DNA of 64,000 bases from Tahibacter harae (GTDB lineage Bacteria > Pseudomonadota > Gammaproteobacteria > Xanthomonadales > Rhodanobacteraceae). The stretch is taken from NCBI RefSeq assembly GCF_024437735.1, contig NZ_JANFQO010000009.1, positions 1-64,000 on the forward strand, given 5' to 3'. Of the stretch, positions 56,278 through 64,000 are shown in pieces. Numbering within the stretch: the stretch's first letter is position 1; every line of letters starts with the position of its first letter. The translations under genes were made by a program, and so were the position numbers. The notes beneath the pieces are model-generated. The model did not search any database and was not told the DNA's origin. It worked only from the letters and a program-made list of their open reading frames with translations.

Positions 56278-56472
56278 GTGAGCGAAAAAAGCGACAAGAA
56301 GGCCTATCCGCTGCGCATCAACGCGGCGGTGCTCGCGGCGATGCAGAGCTGGGCCGACGACGAACTGCGCTCGCTCAACGCGCAGATCGAATACGTGCTG
56401 CGCGAGGCGCTGCGCAGGAACGGCCGCCTGCCGCGCGCGGCGGCCAGACCCGACGAGGAGGAAGGCGCATGA
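56278..56472 (+). CDS. Arc-like ribbon-helix-helix DNA-binding protein
   Basis: 64 residues from a GTG at 56278, five bases after the SPFH stop. KAYPLRINAAVLAAMQSWADDELRSLNAQIEYVLREALRRNGR matches the Arc repressor layout: beta strand YPLRIN, helix A, the turn with SLNAQIE, and helix B. The C-terminus is acidic. It probably represses its own operon through the palindrome at 55357. Its stop overlaps the next start (ATGA). Confidence 0.85.
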   Translation: MSEKSDKKAYPLRINAAVLAAMQSWADDELRSLNAQIEYVLREALRRNGRLPRAAARPDEEEGA

Positions 56473-57026
56473 AGCCGCGTCCCGGCACTGCCCTGGCCCT
56501 GGTGCCGCCGCCGCGCCTGGCGCGGATCTGGCTGTTCGTGCTCGCCTTCGCCGTGCCGTTGCTGATCGCCGGCATCGCCCTGGGCATGGTCACGGCGCGC
56601 GCGCCGCAGCAGGGCGCCCGCATGCCGCTGGCGGCGTTCGCGCTGAGCGTGGCGATCATGCTGGCGGTGTGGTTCATCACGGCGCGCCTGCTCAATCGCC
56701 AGGCGGCCAACCTGGCCGGCGGCGTCCTGGAGATCACCGGCGCGCTGCACCGGCGGCGCATCGCCCTGGCGGAGCTGGACCTGGCCCGGGCCCGCGTGGT
56801 CGATCTGGCCGAGCGCAGCGAGCTGCGCCCGCGCCTGAAACTGTTCGGCATGGGCCTGCCCGGCTTCCGCAGCGGCTGGTTCCTGCTGGGCAACGGCCGC
56901 CGCGGCTTCGTCTGCATGACCAGCGGCGCGCGCGTGCTGTGGATTCCCACGCGCAAGGGCTACGACCTGCTGCTGGAAGTGCAGCAGCCGCAGGCGGCGC
57001 TGGAACAGTTGCGCGGGCAGGCCTGA
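56469..57026 (+). CDS. Membrane protein, third gene of the SPFH operon
   Basis: 185 residues with two membrane helices (about 18-42 and 55-72). The C-terminal 110 residues are soluble: VLEITGALHRRRIALAELDLARARVVDLAER, GLPGFRSGWFLLGNGRRGFVCMTSGARVLWIPT. The order of strands resembles bacterial PH-like (bPH/YdbS-type) domains, by eye only. The start overlaps the Arc-like gene (ATGA), so the operon is SPFH, repressor, membrane protein. Confidence 0.78.
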   Translation: MKPRPGTALALVPPPRLARIWLFVLAFAVPLLIAGIALGMVTARAPQQGARMPLAAFALSVAIMLAVWFITARLLNRQAANLAGGVLEITGALHRRRIALAELDLARARVVDLAERSELRPRLKLFGMGLPGFRSGWFLLGNGRRGFVCMTSGARVLWIPTRKGYDLLLEVQQPQAALEQLRGQA

Positions 57027-57174
57027 GCATGCCGGCGGAAACCGCGGCCGGCGGAACCGGAAACCGGCTGGCCGGGCGCGAACGCCTTTCCCGTTGCGCA
57101 GATCCCCGCCTGCCGCGGCCGGTTCGCCGCCGCGGTCCCCAGGGCAGCGGCCGGTCGCGCGACCGCAGGCACGC

Positions 57175-57186
57175 TACCATCCCCGC
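57175..57186 (+). promoter_or_regulatory. Leaderless-type -10 hexamer before the VanY-like gene
   Basis: TACCAT (57175-57180) ends six bases before the ATG at 57187, and no Shine-Dalgarno sequence is visible. The arrangement matches that of hutI at 6045. Confidence 0.5.
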
Positions 57187-57792
57187 ATGAGCCCGCGCCG
57201 CAACGCCGCACCGCCGACCACGCCTCCGCCTGACCTGCAACCGCCCGTCCGCGCCGACACGGCACTGCGCGCGCAACTGCGCCAGCGCGCACGCGAACTG
57301 GGCATCCCGGCCGACTACGGCCGCCAGCGCCGGCTCGCCCAGGTGCGCGAACCGCGCGAACTCGCCTTCGTCGGCTACGACATCCACCAGCGCCCGCAGT
57401 GGCTGGCACCGCGCGCCGCGCGCGCCTGGCTGCGCCTGCGCCACGCCGCCGCGCTGGGCCAGGTGGAATTGCAGCTGGTCTCGGCCTTCCGCTCGGTCGA
57501 GTACCAGGTCGGCCTGATCGAACGCAAGCTGGCACGCGGACAAGCCATGGCGCAGATACTCCAAGTCAGCGCCGCGCCGGGCTACAGCGAACACCATTCC
57601 GGCCGCGCGCTGGATCTGACCACGCCGGGCTTCGCTGCACTGGAAGAGGAATTCGAACACTCGCCGGCTTTCCGCTGGCTGCAGCACAACGCGGCGGACT
57701 ACGGCTTCCGGCTGTCGTTCCCGCGCGGCAATCCGCACGGCATCGCCTACGAGCCCTGGCACTGGTGCTGGCACGCGGCGCCGCGCGCGTAG
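57187..57792 (+). CDS. VanY-type D-alanyl-D-alanine carboxypeptidase domain protein
   Basis: 201 residues; a zinc peptidase of the M15B/VanY family. The motif SxHxxGxAxD is present as SEHHSGRALD with H136 and D143, plus EPWHW with H192 as the third ligand and E189 as the likely base, and LVSAFRSVEYQ with R102. No signal peptide or membrane helix is seen from the chosen ATG; the N-terminal 20 residues are Pro-rich. VanY relatives clip peptidoglycan precursors or remove D-Ala from the wall, which would need export, so an upstream start or another role is possible. It starts behind a leaderless-type hexamer. Confidence 0.88.
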   Translation: MSPRRNAAPPTTPPPDLQPPVRADTALRAQLRQRARELGIPADYGRQRRLAQVREPRELAFVGYDIHQRPQWLAPRAARAWLRLRHAAALGQVELQLVSAFRSVEYQVGLIERKLARGQAMAQILQVSAAPGYSEHHSGRALDLTTPGFAALEEEFEHSPAFRWLQHNAADYGFRLSFPRGNPHGIAYEPWHWCWHAAPRA

Positions 57793-57978
57793 GCCGGATG
57801 CGGCGCGCCACGCCGGTTTCGCGGCTGCGGCGCAGGATCTGTTCGTAGCCGCTACTGCGGCAGCGGCCAGCACGGCATTGCCCGCCACGGACAGCGCGGG
57901 CTCGCGCGGGATCGGTCTTGCGCACGAATTCCGCCGCACGTCGGATCATGCAACGGCGTCGCCGCGGAACGCGCGGCC

Positions 57979-59628
57979 TCAGGCGCCGCCGAACACCTGC
58001 TCGATCTCCGGCACGAACTCTGCGTAACCGCGCCAGCGCGCCACCGAACTCGCATACACCGCCTGGCGCGCCTGCCATACGCTGGCGGTGGCGATGGCAT
58101 CGCGCGGTGCGTCGGCGCTGCGTGCGGGCTTGTCGCCGGCCGGTGCCGCGGCGGGCGGCGCGGGCAGGCCGAGGAAGGTGTACAGCCGGGTCATGTTGGC
58201 CGCGGTGTTGCTGACCAGGCTTTCGTAGTCCAGCTCCAGCACGCGCAGCGGCAGCACCTTGCGCCAGTGCTCCATCAGCGTCTGGTAGCCGCGCGCATAG
58301 GAGGCGATGTCGGCGAAATCGTAGGCCCAGTTCATGTCGTCGTGGGCGAAATGCTGGCCCCACAGCGATAGCGCGGTGTCGCGCACGTCGCGCCGGCAAT
58401 GGATGATGCGCGCGTTGGGAAACATCGCCGCGATCAAGCCGAGATGGCGGAAATTCAGCGGGTTCTTGTCGATGTAGCAGCGCACCGGCGCATCGTCCTG
58501 GCGCAGCTGGGCGCGGTAGACGTGCGAGGCCGTGGTCAGCGCGCCGGCGCTGGGCGCGGGGCCCAGCTTGGCGGCCAGCGCGGAGATCCAGTTCAACTCG
58601 CTGCGGTTGCACACCTCGGGATGACGCGCGAGCTGGCTGGCGACCAGGGTCGTGCCCGAGCGCGGCAGGCCGACGATGAACACCGGCACCAGGCGCTCGT
58701 CCACCGGCACCGGCAGCGGCACGCGCGTGCGCAGCTGCATCTCGACGAAGCGCTGCCAGCCGCGCGCATCCCACGGAAACAGGGCGCGGCACTGTGCATT
58801 GGCCTTGCGCAGCACCTGGGTGGACTGGCGCCGCTCGCCCAGGTCGTCCAGCGCCTTGCCCAGGCCGAAGGCGGCGCAGAGATAGGCGCTTTCGCCCAGA
58901 TCGCCGCGCTGCTGCGCTTCCTGCAGCAGCTGCAGATCGGGATCGTCGGCGCGGGTGAATTTGTGCGTGTAGGCCAGCCGCAGCCAGGCGGCCGCCATGC
59001 GCGGATCCAGCTCCACCGCCAGGCGCAGACGCCGCCGCGCGGAACCGAAGCGGCCCAGCGCCAGCGAGATCTCGCCGGTCATGGCCAGCAGCTCCGCATC
59101 GCGCGGGTTGGCATCGAGCACGCTCTGCGAGATTTCCTCGGCCTCGGCGTGACGCTGGCATTCCTGCAGGAAATGCAGGGTGCGCGCATCGCCCATGCGC
59201 GTGCGCGGATGGCGTTTCCACAGCGCCAGCACGGATTCGCAGGCGGCCTTGAGGCGGCCCTGTTCGCGCAGCATGAAGGCCAGCGCCAGCGGCGCGTCGG
59301 CGTGGCTGGGTTCGGCCGCGATCACCTCGCGGAACATCTGCTCGGCCTCGCGCATATGGCCGCTCAGGCGCAGCGCGACGCCGTAGAGATAGCGCAGCGT
59401 GGTCGCCGTCGCCCAGCGGTTCAGTCCCGCCTCCAGCAGCAGCCCGGCGGGCACGGCATGGCCGCTGCGCAGCAGATCCTCGGCGCTCTGTATCCACTGC
59501 TGGATGCCGGCCTTGCCGGCGTCCAGCCGGCCCAGGAACTGCTGCAGGGCCGGCCCCACCTGGCCCAGGCTTATGCCTCGCCGGAAGTCACCCATGGCGA
59601 CGGCATACTGTTCGGAACTCAAACTCAT
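57979..59628 (-). CDS. TPR-containing sulfotransferase
   Basis: 549 residues. The first 260 are tetratricopeptide repeats (for example AVPAGLLLEAGLNRWATATTLRYLYGVALRLSGHMREAEQMFREVIAAEPSHAD, and LAVELDPRMAAAWLRLAYTH). The C-terminal half is a sulfotransferase: the PAPS 5'-phosphate loop VFIVGLPRSGTTLVASQLARHPEV and the 3'-phosphate region with a conserved Arg and Ser in HCRRDVRDTALSLWGQHFA. It would transfer sulfate from PAPS to a sugar or protein, unknown here. The gene is a single unit; the ATG at 59628 has no strong ribosome site. Confidence 0.93.
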   Translation of the reverse strand: MSLSSEQYAVAMGDFRRGISLGQVGPALQQFLGRLDAGKAGIQQWIQSAEDLLRSGHAVPAGLLLEAGLNRWATATTLRYLYGVALRLSGHMREAEQMFREVIAAEPSHADAPLALAFMLREQGRLKAACESVLALWKRHPRTRMGDARTLHFLQECQRHAEAEEISQSVLDANPRDAELLAMTGEISLALGRFGSARRRLRLAVELDPRMAAAWLRLAYTHKFTRADDPDLQLLQEAQQRGDLGESAYLCAAFGLGKALDDLGERRQSTQVLRKANAQCRALFPWDARGWQRFVEMQLRTRVPLPVPVDERLVPVFIVGLPRSGTTLVASQLARHPEVCNRSELNWISALAAKLGPAPSAGALTTASHVYRAQLRQDDAPVRCYIDKNPLNFRHLGLIAAMFPNARIIHCRRDVRDTALSLWGQHFAHDDMNWAYDFADIASYARGYQTLMEHWRKVLPLRVLELDYESLVSNTAANMTRLYTFLGLPAPPAAAPAGDKPARSADAPRDAIATASVWQARQAVYASSVARWRGYAEFVPEIEQVFGGA

Positions 59629-59889
59629 GCGGAATCAACTGCGGCAACGGCTGCGCCCGGCGCAACCCGAACGCGCATTATCGTCGCGGCGACTGTATGT
59701 ACAAGTCGGGATTCGGGATTCGGGATTGGCAAGAGCCGCTGACGGCAGGCACTTGCTATTTCCCGGATCCGTGAGCGCCGGGATTGGGATTGGCAGACAC
59801 CGCCAACCGCCGGTGCCTGCCATCTCAGAAAGCCCTGAGACCCGGGATCCGCGGGCGCGGATCCCGAATCCCCAGTCCCTAACGCCCCG
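59629..59889. repeat. Intergenic GGATTCG repeats between the sulfotransferase and acylase genes
   Basis: Within this 261-bp gap, GTCGGGATTCGGGATTCGGG lies at about 59705, GGGATTGGGATTGG at about 59782, and the inverse GGATCCCGAATCCCC near 59857. The gap is bounded by both gene ends and shows no gene. The sulfotransferase promoter must overlap the repeats. Confidence 0.6.
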
Positions 59890-62745
59890 TCAGGGCGCAA
59901 ACTCCGTCACCGTCGGCGAGGCCGCCGTGGCCGCGGCCAGGTTCACCGGCAGCGCGTGGTAGTTGTTGGTCAGCCAGCGGCCGAGCTGGCTGGCATACAG
60001 CGGGCTGCCCAGCACCGCGCTCTGCCCGCCCGGGATGATCTCGGTCGCCGCAATCGTCGGCAGCATCTCGCCGACGAAGCGCCGCGCCGGGCCGCTGGAG
60101 TACATGAAGCCGTTGACGGTGTTGGCGCGGGCGTTGTGGCTGGACGCATCCACCGCGTCGAAGCCGCCGGAGCGCGGCACGCCTGGCAGCGCGGCGGAAT
60201 AGTTCACAAATCCATAAGGATTCGCGCCGGGCAGGCTGAACGGACCGCTCAGCGGATGGGCGAAGACAATGCGGTGCAGCTTGCCCCAGCGGTAGTCGGC
60301 CTGGTTGGTCGAGCCGCTGAAGGCCGGCGCGAACTCGCTGCTGGCGAAGCGGTCCAGGCCGTCCTTCATGCTCTTGAGCAGCAGGTAGTCGCGCGCGTCC
60401 TCCGGCGTGGGCGCGGCGCCGACCGCGGCCGGCAGGGCGAAGAAGTTCACCCCGGAAAGGCCCTTGCCGCGCAGCTGGCCGAAGTTGTCGAGCAGGAATT
60501 TCAGGCTGGCATAGCCGTCGGAGCTGTCCGGCAGGGCCGAGCCCAGGCCGACCTTGGTCAGGGTCGCGTCCACCGTGTTGCGGATGGCGTAGGAACGCCA
60601 GATCGCGAACAGGCTGGCGGCGACGCTGTTGTCGATCTCGGCCTGGCTGGGTGCCGCCAGCGCGGCGGGGTTGTCGCCCGGGTCGTAGCCCTCGGGCACG
60701 CCGGTGGGCGTGCTGAAATCCCAGGCGCCGATGCGCGCGACCGCCTCGTTGACCTGGGCATCGGCGGCCAGCGCGGCCAGCGGCGCCCAGGCGCCGGCGG
60801 CCTTGGCCCGGCCCAGCGCATTGGTCAGGTGCGGCGAGACCAGCGCAGCATCCATCAGGCGGTTGTTGGCCTGCAGCTTCTGCATGTCGGCCACGGTGAG
60901 CTTCTGCCCGGTGGCCTTGTAGCCTTCCAGGGTGCGCGCGATGCGGCCCTGGCGGTAGGCCGAATAGTTGAAGTTGAGGTAGTACAGGCCGCCGCCCGGG
61001 CGCAACTGGTTGAGCGGGTTGTTGTCCAGCGTGGTGCCGACGGGATCGTTGTTGGCGTTGGCGAAGTAGCCCGCGGCCGGGTTGATGACCTGCGGCATTT
61101 CGCTGACCGGCAGCACTTCAAACGGCACGGCCTGGTTGGGCTGGCGGTTCTGCAGCGGCAGCCAGTCGTGCTTGAGCGCGCCGGAGCCGTCGCGCACCAG
61201 CCAGGGCGGACGGCCGCCGCCGGGCGCGTTCTGGGTCTGCAGGTCGGTGCGCAGCGGCGCCTCGGCGCTGGTGAAGTAGGCGATGTTGCCGTCGACGTCG
61301 GCGTAGGCGAAGTTCTGCGAGCCGACGTCGAAATAGGTCAGCGCGTCCTGGAACTCGGCGAGGTTCTGCGCGCGGTTGATGCGGCGGAAGCTTTCCAGTT
61401 CGCTGGTCGCGCCCCAGCCGGTATAGGCCACCGAAAGGCCGCTGCTGCCGGAGATCTGCACGATGGGCCCGCGGTTGCGCCGCGGCACCAGCACCGTCAC
61501 CGCGCCGTTGGTATAGCCGATGGAGTTGTCGCGGCTGAGGTTGTTGGCCACGCCATCGCCGGTCTTGTTGACGTAGAAATTCTGGAACACCCATTCCACC
61601 GGCTCTTCCACCGTGCCGTGCCTGGTCGCGTACGGCAGGCCGTAGCTGTTGAGCACCAGGGTTTCCTGGAACACGTCGGTGACGTCGAGCGGATTGGTCG
61701 TCGTGCCCCAGCACAGGCGGTCGTTGCAGCCCTGGATCACCCCGGGCGCGCCGGCCACGGTGACGCCGGTGACGTTGATCGCCGGCGAAGTGGAACTCAG
61801 GTGCTGCTCGACGAACACCGAGGGCAGGGCCAGGCTCAGATGCGGGTCGTTGGCCAGGATGGGCTTGCCCGACACGGTCATGCTGCCGTCGACCACCCAC
61901 TCGTTGGAGCCGGCGCGGTCTTCGCGGCGCTTGAGATGGGGCGAGATCAGCGGATGGTCGGCGATCTTGTCGCGGTAGGCGCGGGCCAGTTCCAGCGTGG
62001 TCGCGTCGATGGCCGGCAGGCGGGCGGCCTCGGCCTGCGCCTTGAGTTCGGATGCGCTGAGCGCGGCGCCGGAAGCCGGCGGGATAGTGACGCGGTTGTC
62101 CGGCGGCGCGAAGCGGTGGGTGTCGCCGAAGTACAGCGCGGCGCCGTCGAAGCCGCCGGCCTGGCCGGCCTGCTGGTAGCCGCCGACTTCGAGCGTGGCC
62201 TGGATGTCCAGGTCGAAGGAAAGCTGGAAGGCCAGCGCCTTGCCGATCACGATGCTGTCCACCGGCGACCAGGGCTCGACCTGGCTGATTTCCAGCGCCT
62301 GGTATTCCGGCGGCAGGCTGGGCGTGGAACGCAGCCAGTAGTTCACGCCATCGGCATAGGCCTTGAGCCAGGCGCGGGTGTCGGCGCTGGCCGCCTGCCA
62401 GGTCGCCCAGGCGGCGCGGCGCAGGCCCAGGGTGCGGGTCTGCACGTCATTGGCCAGCGCGGGCTGGCCCAGCAATTCGGCGATGGTGCCGCTGGCGCCG
62501 CGGCGGCTGTAATCCATCTGGAAGAAACGGTCGCGCGCATGCGCGTAGCCCTGCAGGAAGGCCAGGTCGTGCTCGTTCTGGGCCTTGATCAGGGGAATGC
62601 CTTCGGCGCCGACGGCAACGCTGCCGGGCGCCAGCAGTTCCGGCACCTTGATCGGCTCGGCCCAGGCGGCGCTGCACAGCGCAGCCGCCAGGGCCAGCGC
62701 CAGAAGTCGACGGCCGCGGCCGCCTCGCACACGGTTTGGAAGCAT
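59890..62745 (-). CDS. Exported penicillin-acylase-family (Ntn) hydrolase
   Basis: 951 residues. A signal peptide (about 1-30, RRLLALALAAALCSAAWAE) starts at ATG 62745, which follows an AGGGAGAA. The penicillin acylase fold is a precursor that cleaves itself before the N-terminal Ser of the beta chain; here S280 in RAGSNEWVV is the predicted nucleophile after a Gly. The alpha chain has the LAFLQGYAHARDRFFQMDYSRR segment. Members include acyl-homoserine-lactone acylases and beta-lactam acylases. It lacks the usual AHL-acylase evidence of neighbouring quorum genes, so the substrate is open. It diverges from dnaE. Confidence 0.93.
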   Translation of the reverse strand: MLPNRVRGGRGRRLLALALAAALCSAAWAEPIKVPELLAPGSVAVGAEGIPLIKAQNEHDLAFLQGYAHARDRFFQMDYSRRGASGTIAELLGQPALANDVQTRTLGLRRAAWATWQAASADTRAWLKAYADGVNYWLRSTPSLPPEYQALEISQVEPWSPVDSIVIGKALAFQLSFDLDIQATLEVGGYQQAGQAGGFDGAALYFGDTHRFAPPDNRVTIPPASGAALSASELKAQAEAARLPAIDATTLELARAYRDKIADHPLISPHLKRREDRAGSNEWVVDGSMTVSGKPILANDPHLSLALPSVFVEQHLSSTSPAINVTGVTVAGAPGVIQGCNDRLCWGTTTNPLDVTDVFQETLVLNSYGLPYATRHGTVEEPVEWVFQNFYVNKTGDGVANNLSRDNSIGYTNGAVTVLVPRRNRGPIVQISGSSGLSVAYTGWGATSELESFRRINRAQNLAEFQDALTYFDVGSQNFAYADVDGNIAYFTSAEAPLRTDLQTQNAPGGGRPPWLVRDGSGALKHDWLPLQNRQPNQAVPFEVLPVSEMPQVINPAAGYFANANNDPVGTTLDNNPLNQLRPGGGLYYLNFNYSAYRQGRIARTLEGYKATGQKLTVADMQKLQANNRLMDAALVSPHLTNALGRAKAAGAWAPLAALAADAQVNEAVARIGAWDFSTPTGVPEGYDPGDNPAALAAPSQAEIDNSVAASLFAIWRSYAIRNTVDATLTKVGLGSALPDSSDGYASLKFLLDNFGQLRGKGLSGVNFFALPAAVGAAPTPEDARDYLLLKSMKDGLDRFASSEFAPAFSGSTNQADYRWGKLHRIVFAHPLSGPFSLPGANPYGFVNYSAALPGVPRSGGFDAVDASSHNARANTVNGFMYSSGPARRFVGEMLPTIAATEIIPGGQSAVLGSPLYASQLGRWLTNNYHALPVNLAAATAASPTVTEFAP

Positions 62746-62953
62746 TTCGGTTCTCCCTGTTTGAGCCGCCTGCACACGGTCGCCGCGGCGAATCCCGATG
62801 GTATACGGCCAGGCCCTGGGGAGCTTTCGGCGCTGCAACACGAACGTTTGAATGGCGCCCGGCGCGCGCTCGCCGCGGCATAGTCAAGCCTTGTCCGCGC
62901 CGGCGTGCGGGGCTAACCTGCCCCACCCTCTGGGGCGCCACTGCCCGGCCGCG

Positions 62954-64000
62954 ATGACCGCACGCTTCGTCCATCTCCATGTCCACAGCGAATACTCGCT
63001 GATCGACTCCACCATCCGCATTGGCTCCCTGGTATCGAGCTGCGCCAAAGCCGACATGCCGGCGCTGGCCCTGACCGACCAGGTCAACCTGTTCGCCCTG
63101 GTGAAGTTCTACAAGGAGGCGGAGAAGGCCGGGCTCAAGCCCATCGCCGGCGCCGACCTGTGGATGGCCAACCCGGCCGACCGCAACAAGCCGACCCGCG
63201 CCACCGTGCTGTGTTCCAGCCGCGCCGGCTATCTCAATCTGTCGCGCCTGATCTCGCGCGCCTATATCGAAGGCCAGCATGGCGATTTCGCCCAGGTCGA
63301 GCCCGCCTGGCTGCAGGGCCAGAGCGACGGCCTGATCGTACTGCTGGGCCGCGACAGCGACGTGGGCCAGCTGCTGCAGGCCGGCAACAGCGAACAGGCC
63401 GCGCTGCGCTGCGGCCAGTGGCTGCAATGGTTCGGCGACGACCGCCTGTACCTGGAGCTGGTCCGCACCGGCCATCCCCAGGAAGCCGTGTTCAACGAGG
63501 CCGCGCTGCACTTGGCCGCGGCGCTGGACTGCCCGGTGGTGGCGACCAACGACGTGCGCTTCCTCGCCCGCGAGGACTTCCAGGCGCACGAGGCGCGCGT
63601 GTGCATCCACCAGGGCCGCGTGCTGGCCGATCCCAAGCGCCCGCGCGACTACACGCCGGAGCAGTACCTCAAATCGCCGGCCGAGATGGAGGCCCTGTTC
63701 AGCGACCTGCCCGAGGCGCTGCACAACAGCGTGGAAATTGCAAAACGCTGCAACCTGGAACTTTCCTTTGGCACCTACTACCTGCCCGCCTTCCCGGTGC
63801 CGCCGGAACACACCCTGGACAGCTACATCCGCGACCAGGCGCGCAAGGGCCTGGCCGCGCGCCTGGCCAAGCACGATCCGGCGCCGGGCAAGACCGCCCA
63901 GGACTATGCCGAGCGCCTGGAGATCGAAGTCGACGTCATCGTCAAGATGGGCTTCCCCGGCTACTTCCTGATCGTGGCGGACTTCATCAACTGGGCCAAG
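62954..64000 (+). CDS. dnaE: DNA polymerase III alpha subunit, N-terminal part (cut by window end)
   Basis: DnaE is the replicative polymerase. The first 349 codons are present and open to the window edge. The PHP domain is clear: MTARFVHLHVHSEYSLIDSTIRIGSLV, LALTDQVNLFALVKFYKEAEKAGLKPIAGADLW, VVATNDVRFLAREDFQAHEARVCIHQG, and the start of the polymerase region GFPGYFLIVADFINWAK at the edge. The ATG at 62954 gives the standard N-terminus; no strong ribosome site precedes it. It is divergent from the acylase gene. Confidence 0.98.
   Translation, partial: MTARFVHLHVHSEYSLIDSTIRIGSLVSSCAKADMPALALTDQVNLFALVKFYKEAEKAGLKPIAGADLWMANPADRNKPTRATVLCSSRAGYLNLSRLISRAYIEGQHGDFAQVEPAWLQGQSDGLIVLLGRDSDVGQLLQAGNSEQAALRCGQWLQWFGDDRLYLELVRTGHPQEAVFNEAALHLAAALDCPVVATNDVRFLAREDFQAHEARVCIHQGRVLADPKRPRDYTPEQYLKSPAEMEALFSDLPEALHNSVEIAKRCNLELSFGTYYLPAFPVPPEHTLDSYIRDQARKGLAARLAKHDPAPGKTAQDYAERLEIEVDVIVKMGFPGYFLIVADFINWAK

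Noticed and set aside
59956-62883. A 975-codon open frame on the plus strand opposite the acylase gene
   Set aside because: The penicillin-acylase frame carries a signal peptide and the catalytic Ser; the opposite frame is a composition artefact.

Overview
The window is a dense, high-GC bacterial chromosome segment. It looks like a gammaproteobacterium of the Xanthomonadales/Lysobacterales (Xanthomonas, Lysobacter, Dokdonella or Rhodanobacter type). Four things point there: the gene order leuS-lptE-holA-nadD-rsfS-rlmH-maf-rng-yhdP-tldD; a histidine degradation route that uses HutF; a Zur-type regulator beside a ZnuD-like TonB receptor; and intergenic arrays built from the heptamer GGATTCG, together with C-rich/G-rich REP-like hairpins. 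No tRNA, rRNA, CRISPR array, insertion sequence or prophage was seen. The genus is an inference from memory of these traits.

Layout. 1-640: the Gly/Arg/Asn-rich tail of a gene entering from the left, closed by a strong terminator. 772-7283: a VOC protein and the histidine-utilisation genes hutU, hutF and hutI, interleaved with a phosphodiesterase-type lipoprotein. 7482-11209: a tightly coupled three-gene cassette of a serine alpha/beta hydrolase, a caspase-like peptidase and an unrecognised protein, which is the best candidate here for an undescribed system. 11323-20800: ribosomal protein bTHX, then a metal region (CDF exporter, MerC-like protein, ZnuD-like receptor with a Zur-box-like site, zur) that also holds a 1378-residue secreted G8-domain protein resembling animal CEMIP/TMEM2. 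21009-37271: conserved housekeeping genes, mostly one long minus-strand run.

37454-46908: a periplasmic amidohydrolase, a CnoX-like thioredoxin, a DUF4442 protein, a P-loop kinase-like protein, a Ser/Thr kinase fused to an FGE-type domain with an overlapping DUF502 membrane protein, tesB, two small membrane proteins and bpt. 46909-48252: a gene-poor stretch with an exported Sm/Hfq-like small protein, heptamer arrays and a pair of inverted REP-like hairpins. 48253-55278: a membrane-anchored glutamate-synthase-like FMN protein with an overlapping small partner, purT, a transglutaminase and beta-propeller pair, and a DAO-type flavoprotein. 55357-57026: an SPFH, Arc-like repressor and membrane protein operon behind a perfect palindrome. 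57187-64000: a VanY-like peptidase, a TPR-sulfotransferase, a penicillin-acylase-family hydrolase and the first 349 codons of dnaE.

How genes work together. HutU, HutI and HutF catalyse successive steps from urocanate to formylglutamate; hutH and hutG are not in the window. Zur, its likely target znuD and the CDF exporter balance zinc. LeuS, HolA, NadD, RsfS, RlmH, Maf, RNase G, bTHX and DarP belong to translation, replication and RNA upkeep. Several genes (hutI, the VanY-like gene, the DUF2007-like gene) carry a -10-like hexamer exactly six bases before ATG, which suggests leaderless transcripts.
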